Assembly: GCF_003634635.1 (NCBI RefSeq)
Contig: NZ_RBJB01000002.1
Span: forward strand, 1,054,001 to 1,118,000
Direction: 5' to 3'
Length of the DNA: 64,000 nucleotides
From: Marinobacter nauticus
Lineage (GTDB): Bacteria > Pseudomonadota > Gammaproteobacteria > Pseudomonadales > Oleiphilaceae
In this document: positions 32,303 through 43,032 of the stretch, in pieces
Layout of the letters: each line of letters opens with the position of its first letter
How positions within the stretch are numbered: the first letter of the stretch is position 1
Made by a program: the position numbers and the translations under genes
The notes under the pieces: generated by a model
Databases searched by the model: none
Told to the model about the DNA's origin: nothing
The model's input: the letters and a program-made list of their open reading frames with translations, nothing else

Positions 32303-34675
32303 TCAACTCCTCAGTGTTGCCCCCAACTCTTCTTTCAGGGCATCGATAACCCCATTGAAGAGCGAATGCACTTCGTCCTCGTTAAGCGTGCGTTCAGGAT
32401 GCTGCCAGAACAGGCTCAGAGCCAGGCTTCGGTTACCCTCACCCAGGCTTTCACCTTCATAGACATCAAACACACGCAACGCCGTGAGGTGCTCGCCAGC
32501 ATGTTTACGGGCCACATGTTCTACCTGGGCGAACGCCACATCGCTCCCGATAATGATAGCCAAATCCCGGCGAACTTCCGGGAATTTTGAAATATCTTTG
32601 AAATTAGGCACATAACCGGCAACGATCGAATTCAAGAATAGCTCAAACATCAGGATCGTGCCATTAAGTTCAAGATTTTTCTGAACTTGTGGATGCAGTG
32701 CACCCAGCCAGCCCACATGCTCGCCATCCCTCAACAGTTCCGCCGTCTGGCCCGGATGCAGCGCAGGGTGCTGGCTGGCAATAAAATCAACCTCGATGCC
32801 AAGCAGTCGGAACAGGCTTTCCAATTCCCCTTTTACATCAAAGAAATCCGTGGTTCTGCGACCGTTTACCCAGTTTTCGGGATTCTGGTTACCAACCACC
32901 ACCCCTGCCAGCATCGGCTGCTGACTGATGCCATCGGCATCCTGAACGAATCGCAAACCGGTCTCAAACAGGCGAATACGGGGCTGCTGCCGGTTCTGGT
33001 TGTAGCCCACGGTTTTAAGCAGGCCGCTCCACAGCGTCGTGCGCATCACCGAAAGATCCGACGAGATGGGATTGGCCAACGCAATCCCCTCACGTTCCGG
33101 ATCCACCAGCTGTTGAACCTTGGGATCAACAAAGCTGTAGGTCACCGCTTCCTGGTAGCCCTGGGCGACGAAAAAGTTACGCACAGCAGACAGCGGCCGA
33201 ACCGCTTCTTCCCGGGCCCGCAGCCCAAGCGAGCCGGTTGGCTCGGTGACCGGCAGATTGTTATAACCAAAAATGCGACCGACCTCTTCGATCAGGTCTT
33301 CTTCGATGGAAATATCCGGCCGGAAGCTGGGCACACTGATACGCCAGCCGTCTTTCAACAGCTTGTCGATGTGCAGGCCAAGCCGGCTGAGAATCTCTTC
33401 AACGGTAGTGCGGTCAATTCTAAGCCCCAACACATCCGCCAGGCGCTGCTCACGCAGATCAATCACCCGCGCCTTTGGCAGGTGTTCCTTGCTGGCCACT
33501 TCGACAATTTCGCCGGGCTCACCCCCGACAATAGCCATCAGCAGACCGGTTGCCCGCTCCATGGCATCCCGTGCCTGCTCATAATCCACGCCCCGCTCAA
33601 AACGGTGGGAGGCATCTGTATGCAGGCCATATTGACGAGCCTTGCCGGCCAGCGTGATCGGGTCAAAAAAGGCGGATTCAAGCACCAGATCCCGGGTTTT
33701 CTCACTCACCCCGGAATGCTCGCCCCCCATCACACCGGCAATGGCCACTGGCTTCTCGTGGTCGGCAATCACCAGCGTTTCCGGAGTAAGCTCGACCTCC
33801 TGACCGTCCAGCAATACCAGTTTTTCGCCCGAGCCAGCCATACGCACAACAATCCCACCTTTGATCTCATCCCGGTCAAAGGCATGCATGGGCTGGCCCA
33901 GTTCCAGCATGACGTAGTTGGTGACATCCACCGCCGCATCAATGGAACGGATACCGGAACGACGCAGCTTCTCCTGCATCCAGAGCGGCGTTTCTGCCTG
34001 CAGATTGACGTTTCGCAGAACACGCCCCAGATAACGGGGGCAACCCTCAGGGGCTTCCACCCGGATGTCAGGCACTTCCGAGTGCTCCGCTTCCACGTGC
34101 GGAATGGAAGGCGCATTGGTGACCAGGCTGTTCAACACGCCCACTTCCCGGGCCAGGCCCTTGATGGACAGACAGTCGCTGCGATTCGGGGTCAGATCCA
34201 CATCAATGGTGATGTCATTCAGCTTCAGATAGTCAACCACCGGCTGCCCAACCGGGGCATCCTCCGGGAGCTCCATCAGGCCGTCATGGTTATCGGACAA
34301 GCCCAGCTCGGATTCCGAACACAGCATACCCTCGGAGGGCTGCCCCCGAAGCTTGGCTTTCTTGATCTTGAAATTGCCGGGCAGTACAGCGCCCACCTCG
34401 GCAAAAGGCACCTTCAGCCCGTGGCGAACATTGGGGGCACCACAGACCACCTGCACGGTCTGCTCGCCATTGCTCACCTGACACACCCGCAGCTTGTCGG
34501 CATCCGGATGGGGCGCAACGGAAATAACCTCACCCACAACCACCCCGGAAAATTCGCCAGCCACGGCCTCAAAGCCGTCGACTTCCAGCCCGGCCATGGT
34601 GATCTGGTCCATCAACTCCTGAGAGCCAATGTTCGGGTTTACCCACTCGCGCAGCCACTGTTCACTGAATTTCAT
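32303..34675 (-). CDS. pheT: Phenylalanyl-tRNA synthetase beta subunit
   Basis: This 790-residue subunit binds and edits in the alpha2-beta2 synthetase. Domains include the N-terminal tRNA-binding EMAP-like domain (GVVVGEVISVAPHPDADKLRVCQV), the B3/B4 editing region (NRSDCLSIKGLAREV, GVMGGEHSGVSEKTRDLVLESAFF) and a C-terminal anticodon-binding domain (FKDISKFPEVRRDLAIII). Length matches the family. It lies 62 bases after pheS, probably cotranscribed. Confidence 0.97.
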   Translation of the reverse strand: MKFSEQWLREWVNPNIGSQELMDQITMAGLEVDGFEAVAGEFSGVVVGEVISVAPHPDADKLRVCQVSNGEQTVQVVCGAPNVRHGLKVPFAEVGAVLPGNFKIKKAKLRGQPSEGMLCSESELGLSDNHDGLMELPEDAPVGQPVVDYLKLNDITIDVDLTPNRSDCLSIKGLAREVGVLNSLVTNAPSIPHVEAEHSEVPDIRVEAPEGCPRYLGRVLRNVNLQAETPLWMQEKLRRSGIRSIDAAVDVTNYVMLELGQPMHAFDRDEIKGGIVVRMAGSGEKLVLLDGQEVELTPETLVIADHEKPVAIAGVMGGEHSGVSEKTRDLVLESAFFDPITLAGKARQYGLHTDASHRFERGVDYEQARDAMERATGLLMAIVGGEPGEIVEVASKEHLPKARVIDLREQRLADVLGLRIDRTTVEEILSRLGLHIDKLLKDGWRISVPSFRPDISIEEDLIEEVGRIFGYNNLPVTEPTGSLGLRAREEAVRPLSAVRNFFVAQGYQEAVTYSFVDPKVQQLVDPEREGIALANPISSDLSVMRTTLWSGLLKTVGYNQNRQQPRIRLFETGLRFVQDADGISQQPMLAGVVVGNQNPENWVNGRRTTDFFDVKGELESLFRLLGIEVDFIASQHPALHPGQTAELLRDGEHVGWLGALHPQVQKNLELNGTILMFELFLNSIVAGYVPNFKDISKFPEVRRDLAIIIGSDVAFAQVEHVARKHAGEHLTALRVFDVYEGESLGEGNRSLALSLFWQHPERTLNEDEVHSLFNGVIDALKEELGATLRS

Positions 34676-34737
34676 TATCCTGGTCCTGTCCTGATTCGGT
34701 TGATTCTGAGCCTGTTACGCCAATTCCTGGTGTCGTA

Positions 34738-35805
<1,068 letters not shown>

Positions 35806-35806
<1 letters not shown>

Positions 35807-35829
35807 CAGAAGGCGCCGTCATGAAACAT
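35806..35829 (-). CDS. Candidate PheM-like leader peptide
   Basis: A seven-codon frame, MFHDGAF, ends with a TGA whose last base is the first base of the attenuator stem. In E. coli the same place holds pheM, a 14-residue peptide with five Phe that governs pheST attenuation. Only two Phe codons occur here and no good ribosome site is seen, so the call is tentative. An alternative hairpin, GGCGCC (35812-35817 and 35832-35837), spans the frame. Confidence 0.35.
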
Positions 35830-35873
35830 GGGGCGCCCGGATCGATCAGCAATCGATGAAAGAGCTTAAGCGA

Positions 35874-36227
35874 TCACAGGGACGCTTTGGCCTTCTCAAC
35901 AACAGCGGCAAACGCCTGCTGTTCGTTCATGGCCAGATCGGCCAGAACCTTACGATCGATTTCAACATTCGCCTTCTTCAGACCAGCGATCAGACGGCTG
36001 TAAGACAGACCGTTTGCACGGGCGCCAGCGTTGATACGGGCAATCCACAGAGCGCGGAATGCACGCTTACGGTTGCGACGGTCACGGTAGGCATACTGAC
36101 CGGCCTTGATAACCGCTTGCTTGGCAACGCGGTAAACACGGCTACGGGCACCGTAGTAACCTTTGGCCTGATTGAGAATCTTCTTGTGACGACGACGTGC
36201 TACCACGCCACGCTTTACACGAGCCAT
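35874..36227 (-). CDS. rplT: Ribosomal protein L20
   Basis: This 117-residue basic protein matches L20 throughout: [30 protein letters not shown] and [21 protein letters not shown]20 binds 23S rRNA early in 50S assembly and in E. coli represses the rpmI-rplT mRNA. It follows rpmI by about 50 bases. Confidence 0.98.
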   Translation of the reverse strand: MARVKRGVVARRRHKKILNQAKGYYGARSRVYRVAKQAVIKAGQYAYRDRRNRKRAFRALWIARINAGARANGLSYSRLIAGLKKANVEIDRKVLADLAMNEQQAFAAVVEKAKASL

Positions 36228-36277
36228 ACTTTAATCCTTCTACCTTTACTTTCTAAGGAATGATTCGCGCGGCTGAA

Positions 36278-36469
36278 TCAGCACGCGGTCATGCGCTTGA
36301 TAGACGCTACGTCCGACTTGGCGATGAGCTTGGTACCGCGCAGCTGACGCTTACGCTTCGGGCTCTTCTTGGTCAGGATGTGGCTGGTGAAGGACTGCTT
36401 GTGCTTGAAGCCAGTGGCGGTCTTCTTGAACCGCTTGGTAGCTCCGCTCTTGGTTTTCATCTTCGGCAT
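36278..36469 (-). CDS. rpmI: Ribosomal protein L35
   Basis: This 63-residue basic protein matches L35: [36 protein letters not shown], with a short C-terminal variant IKRMTAC. It lies between infC and rplT in the conserved order. In E. coli this gene pair is repressed by L20 through its leader RNA. Confidence 0.97.
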   Translation of the reverse strand: MPKMKTKSGATKRFKKTATGFKHKQSFTSHILTKKSPKRKRQLRGTKLIAKSDVASIKRMTAC

Positions 36470-36523
36470 TTTTAAAACTCCGCATTCTATTTTGGATAAA
36501 CAATTGTGCCCCTGAACGACAAA

Positions 36524-36543
36524 TCCCCCGCTAATGCGGGGGA
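36524..36543 (-). other. Hairpin between infC and rpmI
   Basis: TCCCCCGC and GCGGGGGA form a perfect eight-pair stem 19 bases after the infC stop, followed on the minus strand by TTTGTCG. The T run is too short for a strong terminator. It may tune infC expression relative to rpmI-rplT, or belong to an L20-sensitive leader structure. Confidence 0.4.
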
Positions 36544-36561
36544 CCCGTCACGGGATCAGGT

Positions 36562-37104
36562 TCACTTCTTCTTGCGGGGAGCGATAACCATGGTCATCTG
36601 CCGGCCTTCCATTTTCGGCCGCATCTCAACCTGGGCTATTTCTGCCACATCTTCCTCAATCCGCTGCATGAGCTTCATACCAATTTCCTGGTGTGCCATC
36701 TCACGTCCACGGAACCGGATTGTGATCTTGCCGCGGTCCCCGTTCTCAAGGAAACGTACCAGGTTGCGTAGTTTGACCTGATAATCCCCTTCTTCCGTTC
36801 CTGGTCGGAACTTCAGCTCTTTGACCTGCGTCTGCTTCTGCTTTTTCTTGGCAGCCGCCTTGGCCTTTTTCTCTTCAAAGATCTTCTTGCCGTAGTCCAT
36901 TATCTTACAGACGATCGGATCGGAATCCGTAACCTGCACCAGATCCAGGGTCGCCTCTTCCGCCATACGCAGGGCGTCTTCGATCGGAACAATCCCGACC
37001 TGATTGCCTTCGGCATCAATCAGTCGGACTTCAGTTGCGTCAATGTTCTCATTGATAGGCGCCTTGGGTGCGCGCCCACCCCGATTCGCTCGCTGTTTAA
37101 TAAT
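36562..37104 (-). CDS. infC: Translation initiation factor IF-3, ATT start
   Basis: This is a 180-residue protein if read from ATT 37104. The conserved start of IF-3 ([25 protein letters not shown]) lies upstream of the first ATG at 36966, so an ATG start would delete the N-terminal domain. Two ATT codons in a row (37104 and 37101) are the only sensible starts. ATT is the known start of E. coli infC and lets IF-3 repress its own translation by rejecting non-standard start codons. The first ATT overlaps the last base of the thrS stop (TGATT). Confidence 0.96.
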   Translation of the reverse strand: MIKQRANRGGRAPKAPINENIDATEVRLIDAEGNQVGIVPIEDALRMAEEATLDLVQVTDSDPIVCKIMDYGKKIFEEKKAKAAAKKKQKQTQVKELKFRPGTEEGDYQVKLRNLVRFLENGDRGKITIRFRGREMAHQEIGMKLMQRIEEDVAEIAQVEMRPKMEGRQMTMVIAPRKKK

Positions 37105-39029
37105 CAGATCTCCGTTTTGGTTCTACCTTTGCGCTCGACGTCAGCTGCAAGCAGCTTTTCAAAATCGTCGACCGACATGGTTCCCAGGTCTTCGCCCTTA
37201 CGTGTCCGGACGGCAACGGCGTTGTTCTCGATTTCTTTATCGCCAACAACAACCAGATAGGGAACCTTATTTAGAGTATGCTCGCGGATTTTAAAGCCGA
37301 TCTTCTCGTTTCTCAAGTCAGCATTAACCCGATAGCCTAAAGAATCCAGTTTTTTGGCCAGATTCTGACAGTAATCACGCTGTTTATCAGTAATATTCAG
37401 GACAGCAACCTGTGTCGGTGCCAGCCAGGTCGGGAAAGCACCCTCGTACTCCTCGATCAGGATACCGATGAAGCGCTCAAAGGAACCCAGTACAGCCCGA
37501 TGCAGCATAACCGGCGTTTTGCGCTCGGAATTGTCGGCCACATACTGCGCCCCCAGACGACCCGGCATCGAGAAGTCGACCTGGATGGTACCACACTGCC
37601 ATACCCGACCGAGGCAATCTTTCAGAGAAAATTCGATCTTCGGGCCGTAGAAGGCACCTTCGCCCGGCAACAGCTCCCAGTCAACCCCTTCACGGTTCAG
37701 CGCCTGCTCGAGCGCTGCCTCGGCTTTGTCCCAGACTTCGTCCGACCCTACCCGCTTTTCAGGGCGGGTGGACAGCTTGTAAAGAATTTCACTGAAGCCG
37801 AAGTCTGCATATATCTCGTGCAACATGGCAATAAATGCAGACACTTCTTCCTGGATACCATCTTCCTCACAGAAGATATGGGCATCATCCTGGGTAAAAC
37901 CACGCACCCGCATCAGGCCATGCAACGCGCCAGAAGCTTCATTCCGGTGACAGGAGCCAAACTCGGCCAGGCGCAGCGGCAGATCCTTGTAGCTCTTCAG
38001 CCCCTGATTAAACACCTGCACGTGACACGGACAGTTCATGGGCTTGATGGCGTAATCGTGCTTCTCGGACTCAGTGGTAAACATGTCATCCTTGAACTTG
38101 TCCCAGTGACCGGACTTCTCCCACAGGGTCCGCGACACCACCTGAGGTGTCTTGATCTCCTTGTAGCCATGCTTATGCTGCTGGGCACGCATGTACTGTT
38201 CCACCTCCTGATAGAGGGACCAGCCATCCGGATGCCAGAACACCATACCCGGGGCTTCTTCCTGCATGTGGAACAGGCCCAGCTTCTTGCCAATCTTGCG
38301 ATGATCCCGTTTTTCGGCTTCTTCCAGGCGGTGCAGGTAGGCCTTGAGGTCTTTCTTGTTACCCCAGGCCGTACCGTAGATACGCTGCAACTGCTCATTG
38401 CTGGTATCGCCACGCCAATAGGCCCCGGCCACCTTGGTCAGCTTGAAGGCCTTGAGCTTACCGGTGCTGGGCACGTGAGGACCACGGCAAAGATCGATGA
38501 AGTCGCCCTGACGATAGAATGACAGGTCTTCCTCTCCCGGAATGTCTTCGATGATGCGAACCTTGTACTCCTCGCCCATCTCGTTAAACAGCTTGATCGC
38601 TTCGTCCCGGGACATAATGGAGCGTGATACCGGAAGATCCTGTTTCGCGAGTTCTTCCATACGCTTTTCAATGCGCGCCATGTCTTCATTGGTAAACGGG
38701 CGTTCATATTTGAAGTCGTAGTAGAAGCCGTTCTCGATTACCGGACCGATGGTGACCTGGGCGCCAGGGAACAGCTCCTGAACCGCCATGGCCATCAGGT
38801 GGGCAGTGGAGTGGCGAATAATATCCACGCCGTCTTCATCACGCTCCGTCACAATCGCCAGCTCTGTATCGTTTTCAATCAGGTGGCTGGTATCCACAAG
38901 CTTTCCGTTAACCTTTCCGGCCAGGGCCGCTTTGGCCAGGCCCGCGCCAATGTCTGCGGCAACGTCGTGTACGGTTACGGGTTCAGCAAAACTGCGATGA
39001 CTGCCATCTGGCAGGGTAATGACGGGCAT
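37104..39029 (-). CDS. thrS: Threonyl-tRNA synthetase
   Basis: This 641-residue enzyme has an N-terminal TGS domain ([14 protein letters not shown]), an editing domain with [16 protein letters not shown] and the zinc-binding and class II core ([39 protein letters not shown], then [17 protein letters not shown]). The start at 39029 has GAGGAG six bases upstream; the longer frame to 39152 is not used. A hairpin in the leader mimics tRNA-Thr, which suggests self-repression. infC follows with an overlap. Confidence 0.98.
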   Translation of the reverse strand: MPVITLPDGSHRSFAEPVTVHDVAADIGAGLAKAALAGKVNGKLVDTSHLIENDTELAIVTERDEDGVDIIRHSTAHLMAMAVQELFPGAQVTIGPVIENGFYYDFKYERPFTNEDMARIEKRMEELAKQDLPVSRSIMSRDEAIKLFNEMGEEYKVRIIEDIPGEEDLSFYRQGDFIDLCRGPHVPSTGKLKAFKLTKVAGAYWRGDTSNEQLQRIYGTAWGNKKDLKAYLHRLEEAEKRDHRKIGKKLGLFHMQEEAPGMVFWHPDGWSLYQEVEQYMRAQQHKHGYKEIKTPQVVSRTLWEKSGHWDKFKDDMFTTESEKHDYAIKPMNCPCHVQVFNQGLKSYKDLPLRLAEFGSCHRNEASGALHGLMRVRGFTQDDAHIFCEEDGIQEEVSAFIAMLHEIYADFGFSEILYKLSTRPEKRVGSDEVWDKAEAALEQALNREGVDWELLPGEGAFYGPKIEFSLKDCLGRVWQCGTIQVDFSMPGRLGAQYVADNSERKTPVMLHRAVLGSFERFIGILIEEYEGAFPTWLAPTQVAVLNITDKQRDYCQNLAKKLDSLGYRVNADLRNEKIGFKIREHTLNKVPYLVVVGDKEIENNAVAVRTRKGEDLGTMSVDDFEKLLAADVERKGRTKTEI

Positions 39030-39055
39030 GTTTATCTCCTCGTGGTTTCTCAGCG

Positions 39056-39076
39056 GTGATCTATACCAAAGATCAC
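39056..39076 (-). promoter_or_regulatory. thrS leader hairpin imitating the tRNA-Thr(GGU) anticodon arm
   Basis: In the mRNA sense, GTGATCT and AGATCAC form a perfect seven-pair stem closing a seven-base loop, TTGGTAT. The loop has T at position 33 and GGT at 34-36, the anticodon of tRNA-Thr. It ends 26 bases before the ATG, close to the GAGGAG ribosome site. E. coli ThrRS represses its own mRNA by binding a similar anticodon-like hairpin, so this is probably the ThrRS operator. Confidence 0.7.
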
Positions 39077-39136
39077 TTGGTTGCCGGGCTGCGCGACACA
39101 AACCGCGAGCCGGATTTGAGGGCGAGTCTAACAGAA

Positions 39137-39164
39137 AAAAACCCGGCAGCAACGCCGGGTTTTT
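39137..39164. terminator. Bidirectional-looking terminator after the TRAP genes
   Basis: ACCCGGC and GCCGGGT form a stem flanked by A and T runs (AAAA before, TTTT after). On the minus strand it lies 17 bases after the TRAP permease stop and upstream of thrS, so it separates the two transcription units. Confidence 0.8.
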
Positions 39165-39180
39165 ACGGAGCCGAAGCCAA

Positions 39181-41781
39181 TCAGGCCGGCTGGGGTTGGG
39201 CCTCCTCCCGTGCCTTGCGCCTGAGCTGACCGAAAGCGACCAGCCCCAACAGCAACAGTGCCGGGATAAACATCAACTCTTTCGGTGGCCGCTCCAGCTC
39301 AATCTGGACTGCATCAATGGTCCAGCCAAACTGGATACCGGCATCTTCCGCAGCACTGCCAAAGTTGACGAAATCCACCACCAGATCACCGCCCTGCTCT
39401 GACACTTCCAGGCCTGCACCCGCCAGGCGCTCCTGCGCGGTTTCACCTCCAGGGATCTCAAGCTCGACGTAGGTGGTGACATCACTGCCATCCAGCGCCA
39501 TGCCTGACACCTTCAGCACCACCTCACCATCAGCAGGCACATCCGCCACGTATTCCATAACGGCGGTCCCCGGCCGCTCTTCGTTCGGCGGATAGATCAT
39601 GTCCCACCAGAAACCGGGCCGGAACATGGTGAAGGTAATCAGCAACAACAACAGGGTTTCCCACTTCCGGCTCCGGGTGAACCAGAAGCCCTGGGTTGCC
39701 GCCGAGAACACCAGCATGGCCGTGACGGCGCTGAACACCGTAACCAGCAGATCAAACCAGCCAGTCAGACCAATCAACAACAGCTGCGTGTTGAAGATGA
39801 ACATGAACGGCAGAATGGCGGTTCGAATATCGTAGGTAAAACCCTGGACACCCGTTCGGATCGGGTCTGCTCCTGAGATTGCGGCCGCCGCGTAGGCGGC
39901 CAGCCCCACGGGCGGCGTATCATCCGCCAGTATCCCGAAATAGAACACGAACAGGTGCACCGCAATCAGCGGAACAATCAGGCCATTCTGGGCCCCCAGG
40001 GTTACGATAACCGGAGCCATCAAGGTGGAAACCACAATGTAGTTGGCGGTTGTCGGCAACCCCATGCCCAGAATCAGACTGATCACAGCGGTGAAGATGA
40101 GCATCAGCAGCAGATTTCCGCCAGACAGGAATTCCACGAATTGGGTCATCACCAGGCCGATACCAGTCAGCGTCACCGTACCAACTACGATGCCGGCCGT
40201 CGCTGTCGCAACGCCAATACCCACCATGTTCCTGGCGCCGGTCGCCAGCGAATGGAACAAGTCACTGATGCCGCCAATGAATTCAGACATCAATCCGCCA
40301 TGCTTGCGGAAAAATGCCTTCAGCGGCCGCTGGGTAATAACGATAAAGATCATGAACAAGGTTGCCCAGAAGGCAGACAGCTGGGGCGAAAAGCGTTCAA
40401 CCGTCAGACACCAGACCAGCACCACCACCGGCAGCAGATAGTAGAGCCCGGTTTTAACCGTGGGCCCCACCTCCGGCAACTCGGTCATCTCTTTGTTGGG
40501 ATCGTCTTCCTCCAGCTCCGGGAATCGGGTGGCGTATCCAACCAGTCCCGCATAGATCAGAACCAGAATTGGCCCGAGCACCCAGGGCGCAGCCTCACCC
40601 AGCACCCCTTTGGTCCAGCCAACCCCGTAATAAACCGCGAAGGTCAGTACGATCAGGCCAATCAGAATGACCACCCAGTTCAGCATGCGCTGGGCCAGGG
40701 TTGGACGATTCAGCCGCTCTACCCCTTCCATCTTCAGCTTGCAGGCTTCCAGATGGACGATGTAAATCAGCGCAACATAGGAAATCAGTGCCGGCAGAAT
40801 AGCGTGCTTGATCACCTCGAGATAGGAAATCCCCACGTACTCGACCATCAGGAAGGCCGCGGCCCCCATGATTGGCGGGGTAAGCTGGCCGTTGGTGGAC
40901 GCAGCCACTTCAACCGCGCCGGCTTTGGTAGCCGGGAAACCGACCCGTTTCATCAGGGGAATGGTGAAGGTACCGGTGGTCACCACATTGGCGATGGAGG
41001 AGCCGGAAATCACCCCACTCAGACCACTGGAAACCACCGCCGCCTTGGCCGGACCTCCGCGCATATGCCCCAGCATGGCGTAAGCCACCTTGATAAAGTA
41101 GTTACCGGCTCCCGCTCGCTCAAGCAAGGCACCGAACAACACAAACAGGAAAACAAAGCTGGTAGATACCCCAAGAGCAACCCCGAATACCCCCTCGGTT
41201 CCGAGCCATTGGTGGGAAGCCAGCTTGTTCAGGCTCACGCCTTTATGAGAAATCACATCCGGCATGTAAGGGCCGGCCAGTGAATAGACAATAAAAACCG
41301 CCGCAACAACAGTCAGCGGGAGCCCAAGGGCCCTCCGGGTAGCTTCCAGCAGCAATACCAGGCCACCCAACGCCACCCAGAGATCCATGGTGGTTGGTGC
41401 CCCCGGCCTCTGCGAAAGAGCATCATAAAAAACATAAAGATAGGAAGCCGCAAATGCAGCAGCCAAAGCCAACACCCAGTCATATATGGGCACCTTGTTG
41501 GCATGCACCCCCTTGATCATCGGGAATGCCGAGAATGCAAGAAACACCGCAAACGCCAGATGGATTGAGCGCGCTTCGGTGGAATTGAATATTCCGAAAT
41601 TCAGAATGAACGGCAGGGGTGATGCAATCCAGAGCTGGAACAACGACCAGCACACCGGAACGATGAACAGGATAACCGCTGCAGGCCCGGTCAGCGCCCG
41701 GCCTCCGGTTTCGGTCTGCAATACCTGTTCTACCTTGCTGGCATCAACTCCCGCCCCGGTACCGGGGTCATTCTTTGCCAT
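39181..41781 (-). CDS. TRAP transporter fused permease (DctQM type) with DUF3394 tail
   Basis: This 866-residue protein fuses the small and large TRAP membrane subunits, as is usual with TAXI-type binding proteins. Large-subunit features include [39 protein letters not shown] and [19 protein letters not shown]. After the last transport helices, about 120 C-terminal residues (from [17 protein letters not shown] to the end) form a soluble domain and final helix that resemble DUF3394. It uses an ion gradient to take up an organic acid supplied by the TAXI protein; the ligand is unknown. Confidence 0.93.
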   Translation of the reverse strand: MAKNDPGTGAGVDASKVEQVLQTETGGRALTGPAAVILFIVPVCWSLFQLWIASPLPFILNFGIFNSTEARSIHLAFAVFLAFSAFPMIKGVHANKVPIYDWVLALAAAFAASYLYVFYDALSQRPGAPTTMDLWVALGGLVLLLEATRRALGLPLTVVAAVFIVYSLAGPYMPDVISHKGVSLNKLASHQWLGTEGVFGVALGVSTSFVFLFVLFGALLERAGAGNYFIKVAYAMLGHMRGGPAKAAVVSSGLSGVISGSSIANVVTTGTFTIPLMKRVGFPATKAGAVEVAASTNGQLTPPIMGAAAFLMVEYVGISYLEVIKHAILPALISYVALIYIVHLEACKLKMEGVERLNRPTLAQRMLNWVVILIGLIVLTFAVYYGVGWTKGVLGEAAPWVLGPILVLIYAGLVGYATRFPELEEDDPNKEMTELPEVGPTVKTGLYYLLPVVVLVWCLTVERFSPQLSAFWATLFMIFIVITQRPLKAFFRKHGGLMSEFIGGISDLFHSLATGARNMVGIGVATATAGIVVGTVTLTGIGLVMTQFVEFLSGGNLLLMLIFTAVISLILGMGLPTTANYIVVSTLMAPVIVTLGAQNGLIVPLIAVHLFVFYFGILADDTPPVGLAAYAAAAISGADPIRTGVQGFTYDIRTAILPFMFIFNTQLLLIGLTGWFDLLVTVFSAVTAMLVFSAATQGFWFTRSRKWETLLLLLITFTMFRPGFWWDMIYPPNEERPGTAVMEYVADVPADGEVVLKVSGMALDGSDVTTYVELEIPGGETAQERLAGAGLEVSEQGGDLVVDFVNFGSAAEDAGIQFGWTIDAVQIELERPPKELMFIPALLLLGLVAFGQLRRKAREEAQPQPA

Positions 41782-41817
41782 AGAATGTTCCTGTGATGGG
41801 AAATAACCTTACTGAAT

Positions 41818-41847
41818 CAACAGAGCGGGCCTCAGCCCGCTCTGTTG
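41818..41847 (-). other. Intercistronic hairpin between TAXI gene and permease gene
   Basis: CAACAGAGCGGGC and GCCCGCTCTGTTG form a perfect 13-pair stem with a four-base loop. It lies between the binding-protein stop and permease start, with no T run. It should protect the upstream mRNA and let the cell make more binding protein than permease. Confidence 0.6.
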
Positions 41848-41861
41848 ACATGCCTGGCCGA

Positions 41862-42845
41862 TCAGTCGATCAGGCCAGCCTCGCGATAGTACTTGGCCGC
41901 GCCCGGGTGCAGCGGCGCACTCAGGGCATCAGAGACCATTTCTTCTTTCTTCAGGTTGCCGAAGGCAGGGTGCAGACGCTTGAAGCTGTCGAAGTTCTCG
42001 AACACGGCCTTGACCACTTCGTAAACGACATCTTCCGGAACGTCAGTTGAGGAAACGAACGTAGCAGCCACACCAAAGGTGGTTACATCTTCGTCGGAAC
42101 CACGGTACATGCCACCCGGAATCACTGCCTTACGGTAGTATGGGTTTTCCTTGATCAACGCTTCTGTCGCCTTGTTGTCAACGGCAACAATTACACTGTC
42201 ACAGGACGTGGTGGCTTCCTTGATGGCACCGGAGGGGTGGCCAACGGTATAGAAGAAAGCGTCAATGTTGCCATCGCACAGCGCCTGGGACTGCTCGGCA
42301 GCCTTGATCTCAGCCGCCACCGAGAACTTATCCATAGTCCAGCCCATTTCATCCATCAGCACTTCTGCTGTGGCGCGCTGGCCAGAACCCGGATTACCCA
42401 CAGACACGCGCTTACCTTCCAGGTCTTCAAAGGTCTTGATGCCGGAACCTTTGCTGGCAACCACGGTGAACGGCTCAGGGTGCAGAGAGAAGACCGCACG
42501 CAGCTTCTCGTTCTTGCCCGCATCTTCAAACTGGCTGGTGCCATTGTAGGCGTGGTATTGCCAGTCGGACTGGGCAACAGCCAGGTCCAGCTCGCCCTGG
42601 CGAATGGCGTTCAGGTTGTAAACGGAGCCACCGGTACTCTCAACCGAGCAACGGATACCATGCTCCTTGCGATCCATATTCACCAGGCGACAGATAGCGC
42701 CACCCGCCGGATAATAAACGCCGGTAACACCACCGGTACCGATGGTCACGAAGCGCTGTTCCTGCGCGGAAACCGCAGAGGACGCGGCACCCAGGCTCAC
42801 GGCGGCTGCAACGGCAAAAGCGGACGCTTTGAGTTTCAGTGTCAT
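41862..42845 (-). CDS. TRAP transporter substrate-binding protein, TAXI family
   Basis: This 327-residue protein has a signal peptide ([23 protein letters not shown], cut before QEQR) and the TAXI pattern [25 protein letters not shown], later [16 protein letters not shown] and [15 protein letters not shown]. It would bind a substrate in the periplasm for the fused permease encoded downstream. TAXI proteins are linked to glutamate or dicarboxylate-like ligands in some bacteria, but the ligand here is not deducible. Confidence 0.93.
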   Translation of the reverse strand: MTLKLKASAFAVAAAVSLGAASSAVSAQEQRFVTIGTGGVTGVYYPAGGAICRLVNMDRKEHGIRCSVESTGGSVYNLNAIRQGELDLAVAQSDWQYHAYNGTSQFEDAGKNEKLRAVFSLHPEPFTVVASKGSGIKTFEDLEGKRVSVGNPGSGQRATAEVLMDEMGWTMDKFSVAAEIKAAEQSQALCDGNIDAFFYTVGHPSGAIKEATTSCDSVIVAVDNKATEALIKENPYYRKAVIPGGMYRGSDEDVTTFGVAATFVSSTDVPEDVVYEVVKAVFENFDSFKRLHPAFGNLKKEEMVSDALSAPLHPGAAKYYREAGLID

Positions 42846-42880
42846 GTGTGTTCTTCCTTTTCTTGATAGTTATAGTCGAT

Positions 42881-42924
42881 TACCCGCACGGGTATACGGG
42901 CAAACATCCGGTTCGTTCTAGAAC
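42881..42924 (-). promoter_or_regulatory. Palindromes upstream of the TAXI gene
   Basis: Two inverted repeats lie 36-80 bases before the TAXI start: TACCCG-CA-CGGGTA (42881-42894) and GTTCTAGAAC (42915-42924), with a further GAAC close by. They could be sites for a regulator of the transport operon. No regulator gene is adjacent. Confidence 0.35.
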
Positions 42925-42986
42925 ATAGAACACTTCTGGCCATAAATAAAGGAAGGATTAGCACGCTAACCAGCTGACCTATCAAC

Positions 42987-43014
42987 AAAAAAGCCCGCAC
43001 AGGCGGGCTTTTTT
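42987..43014. terminator. Bidirectional terminator after the RND gene
   Basis: AAAAAAGCCCGC and GCGGGCTTTTTT pair around a four-base loop, and the outer AACCAGC/GCTGGTT extends the stem. It lies 19 bases after the leftward RND stop and ends that operon before the TAXI operon. Confidence 0.88.
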
Positions 43015-43032
43015 GCTGGTTCAGGGCGATTT

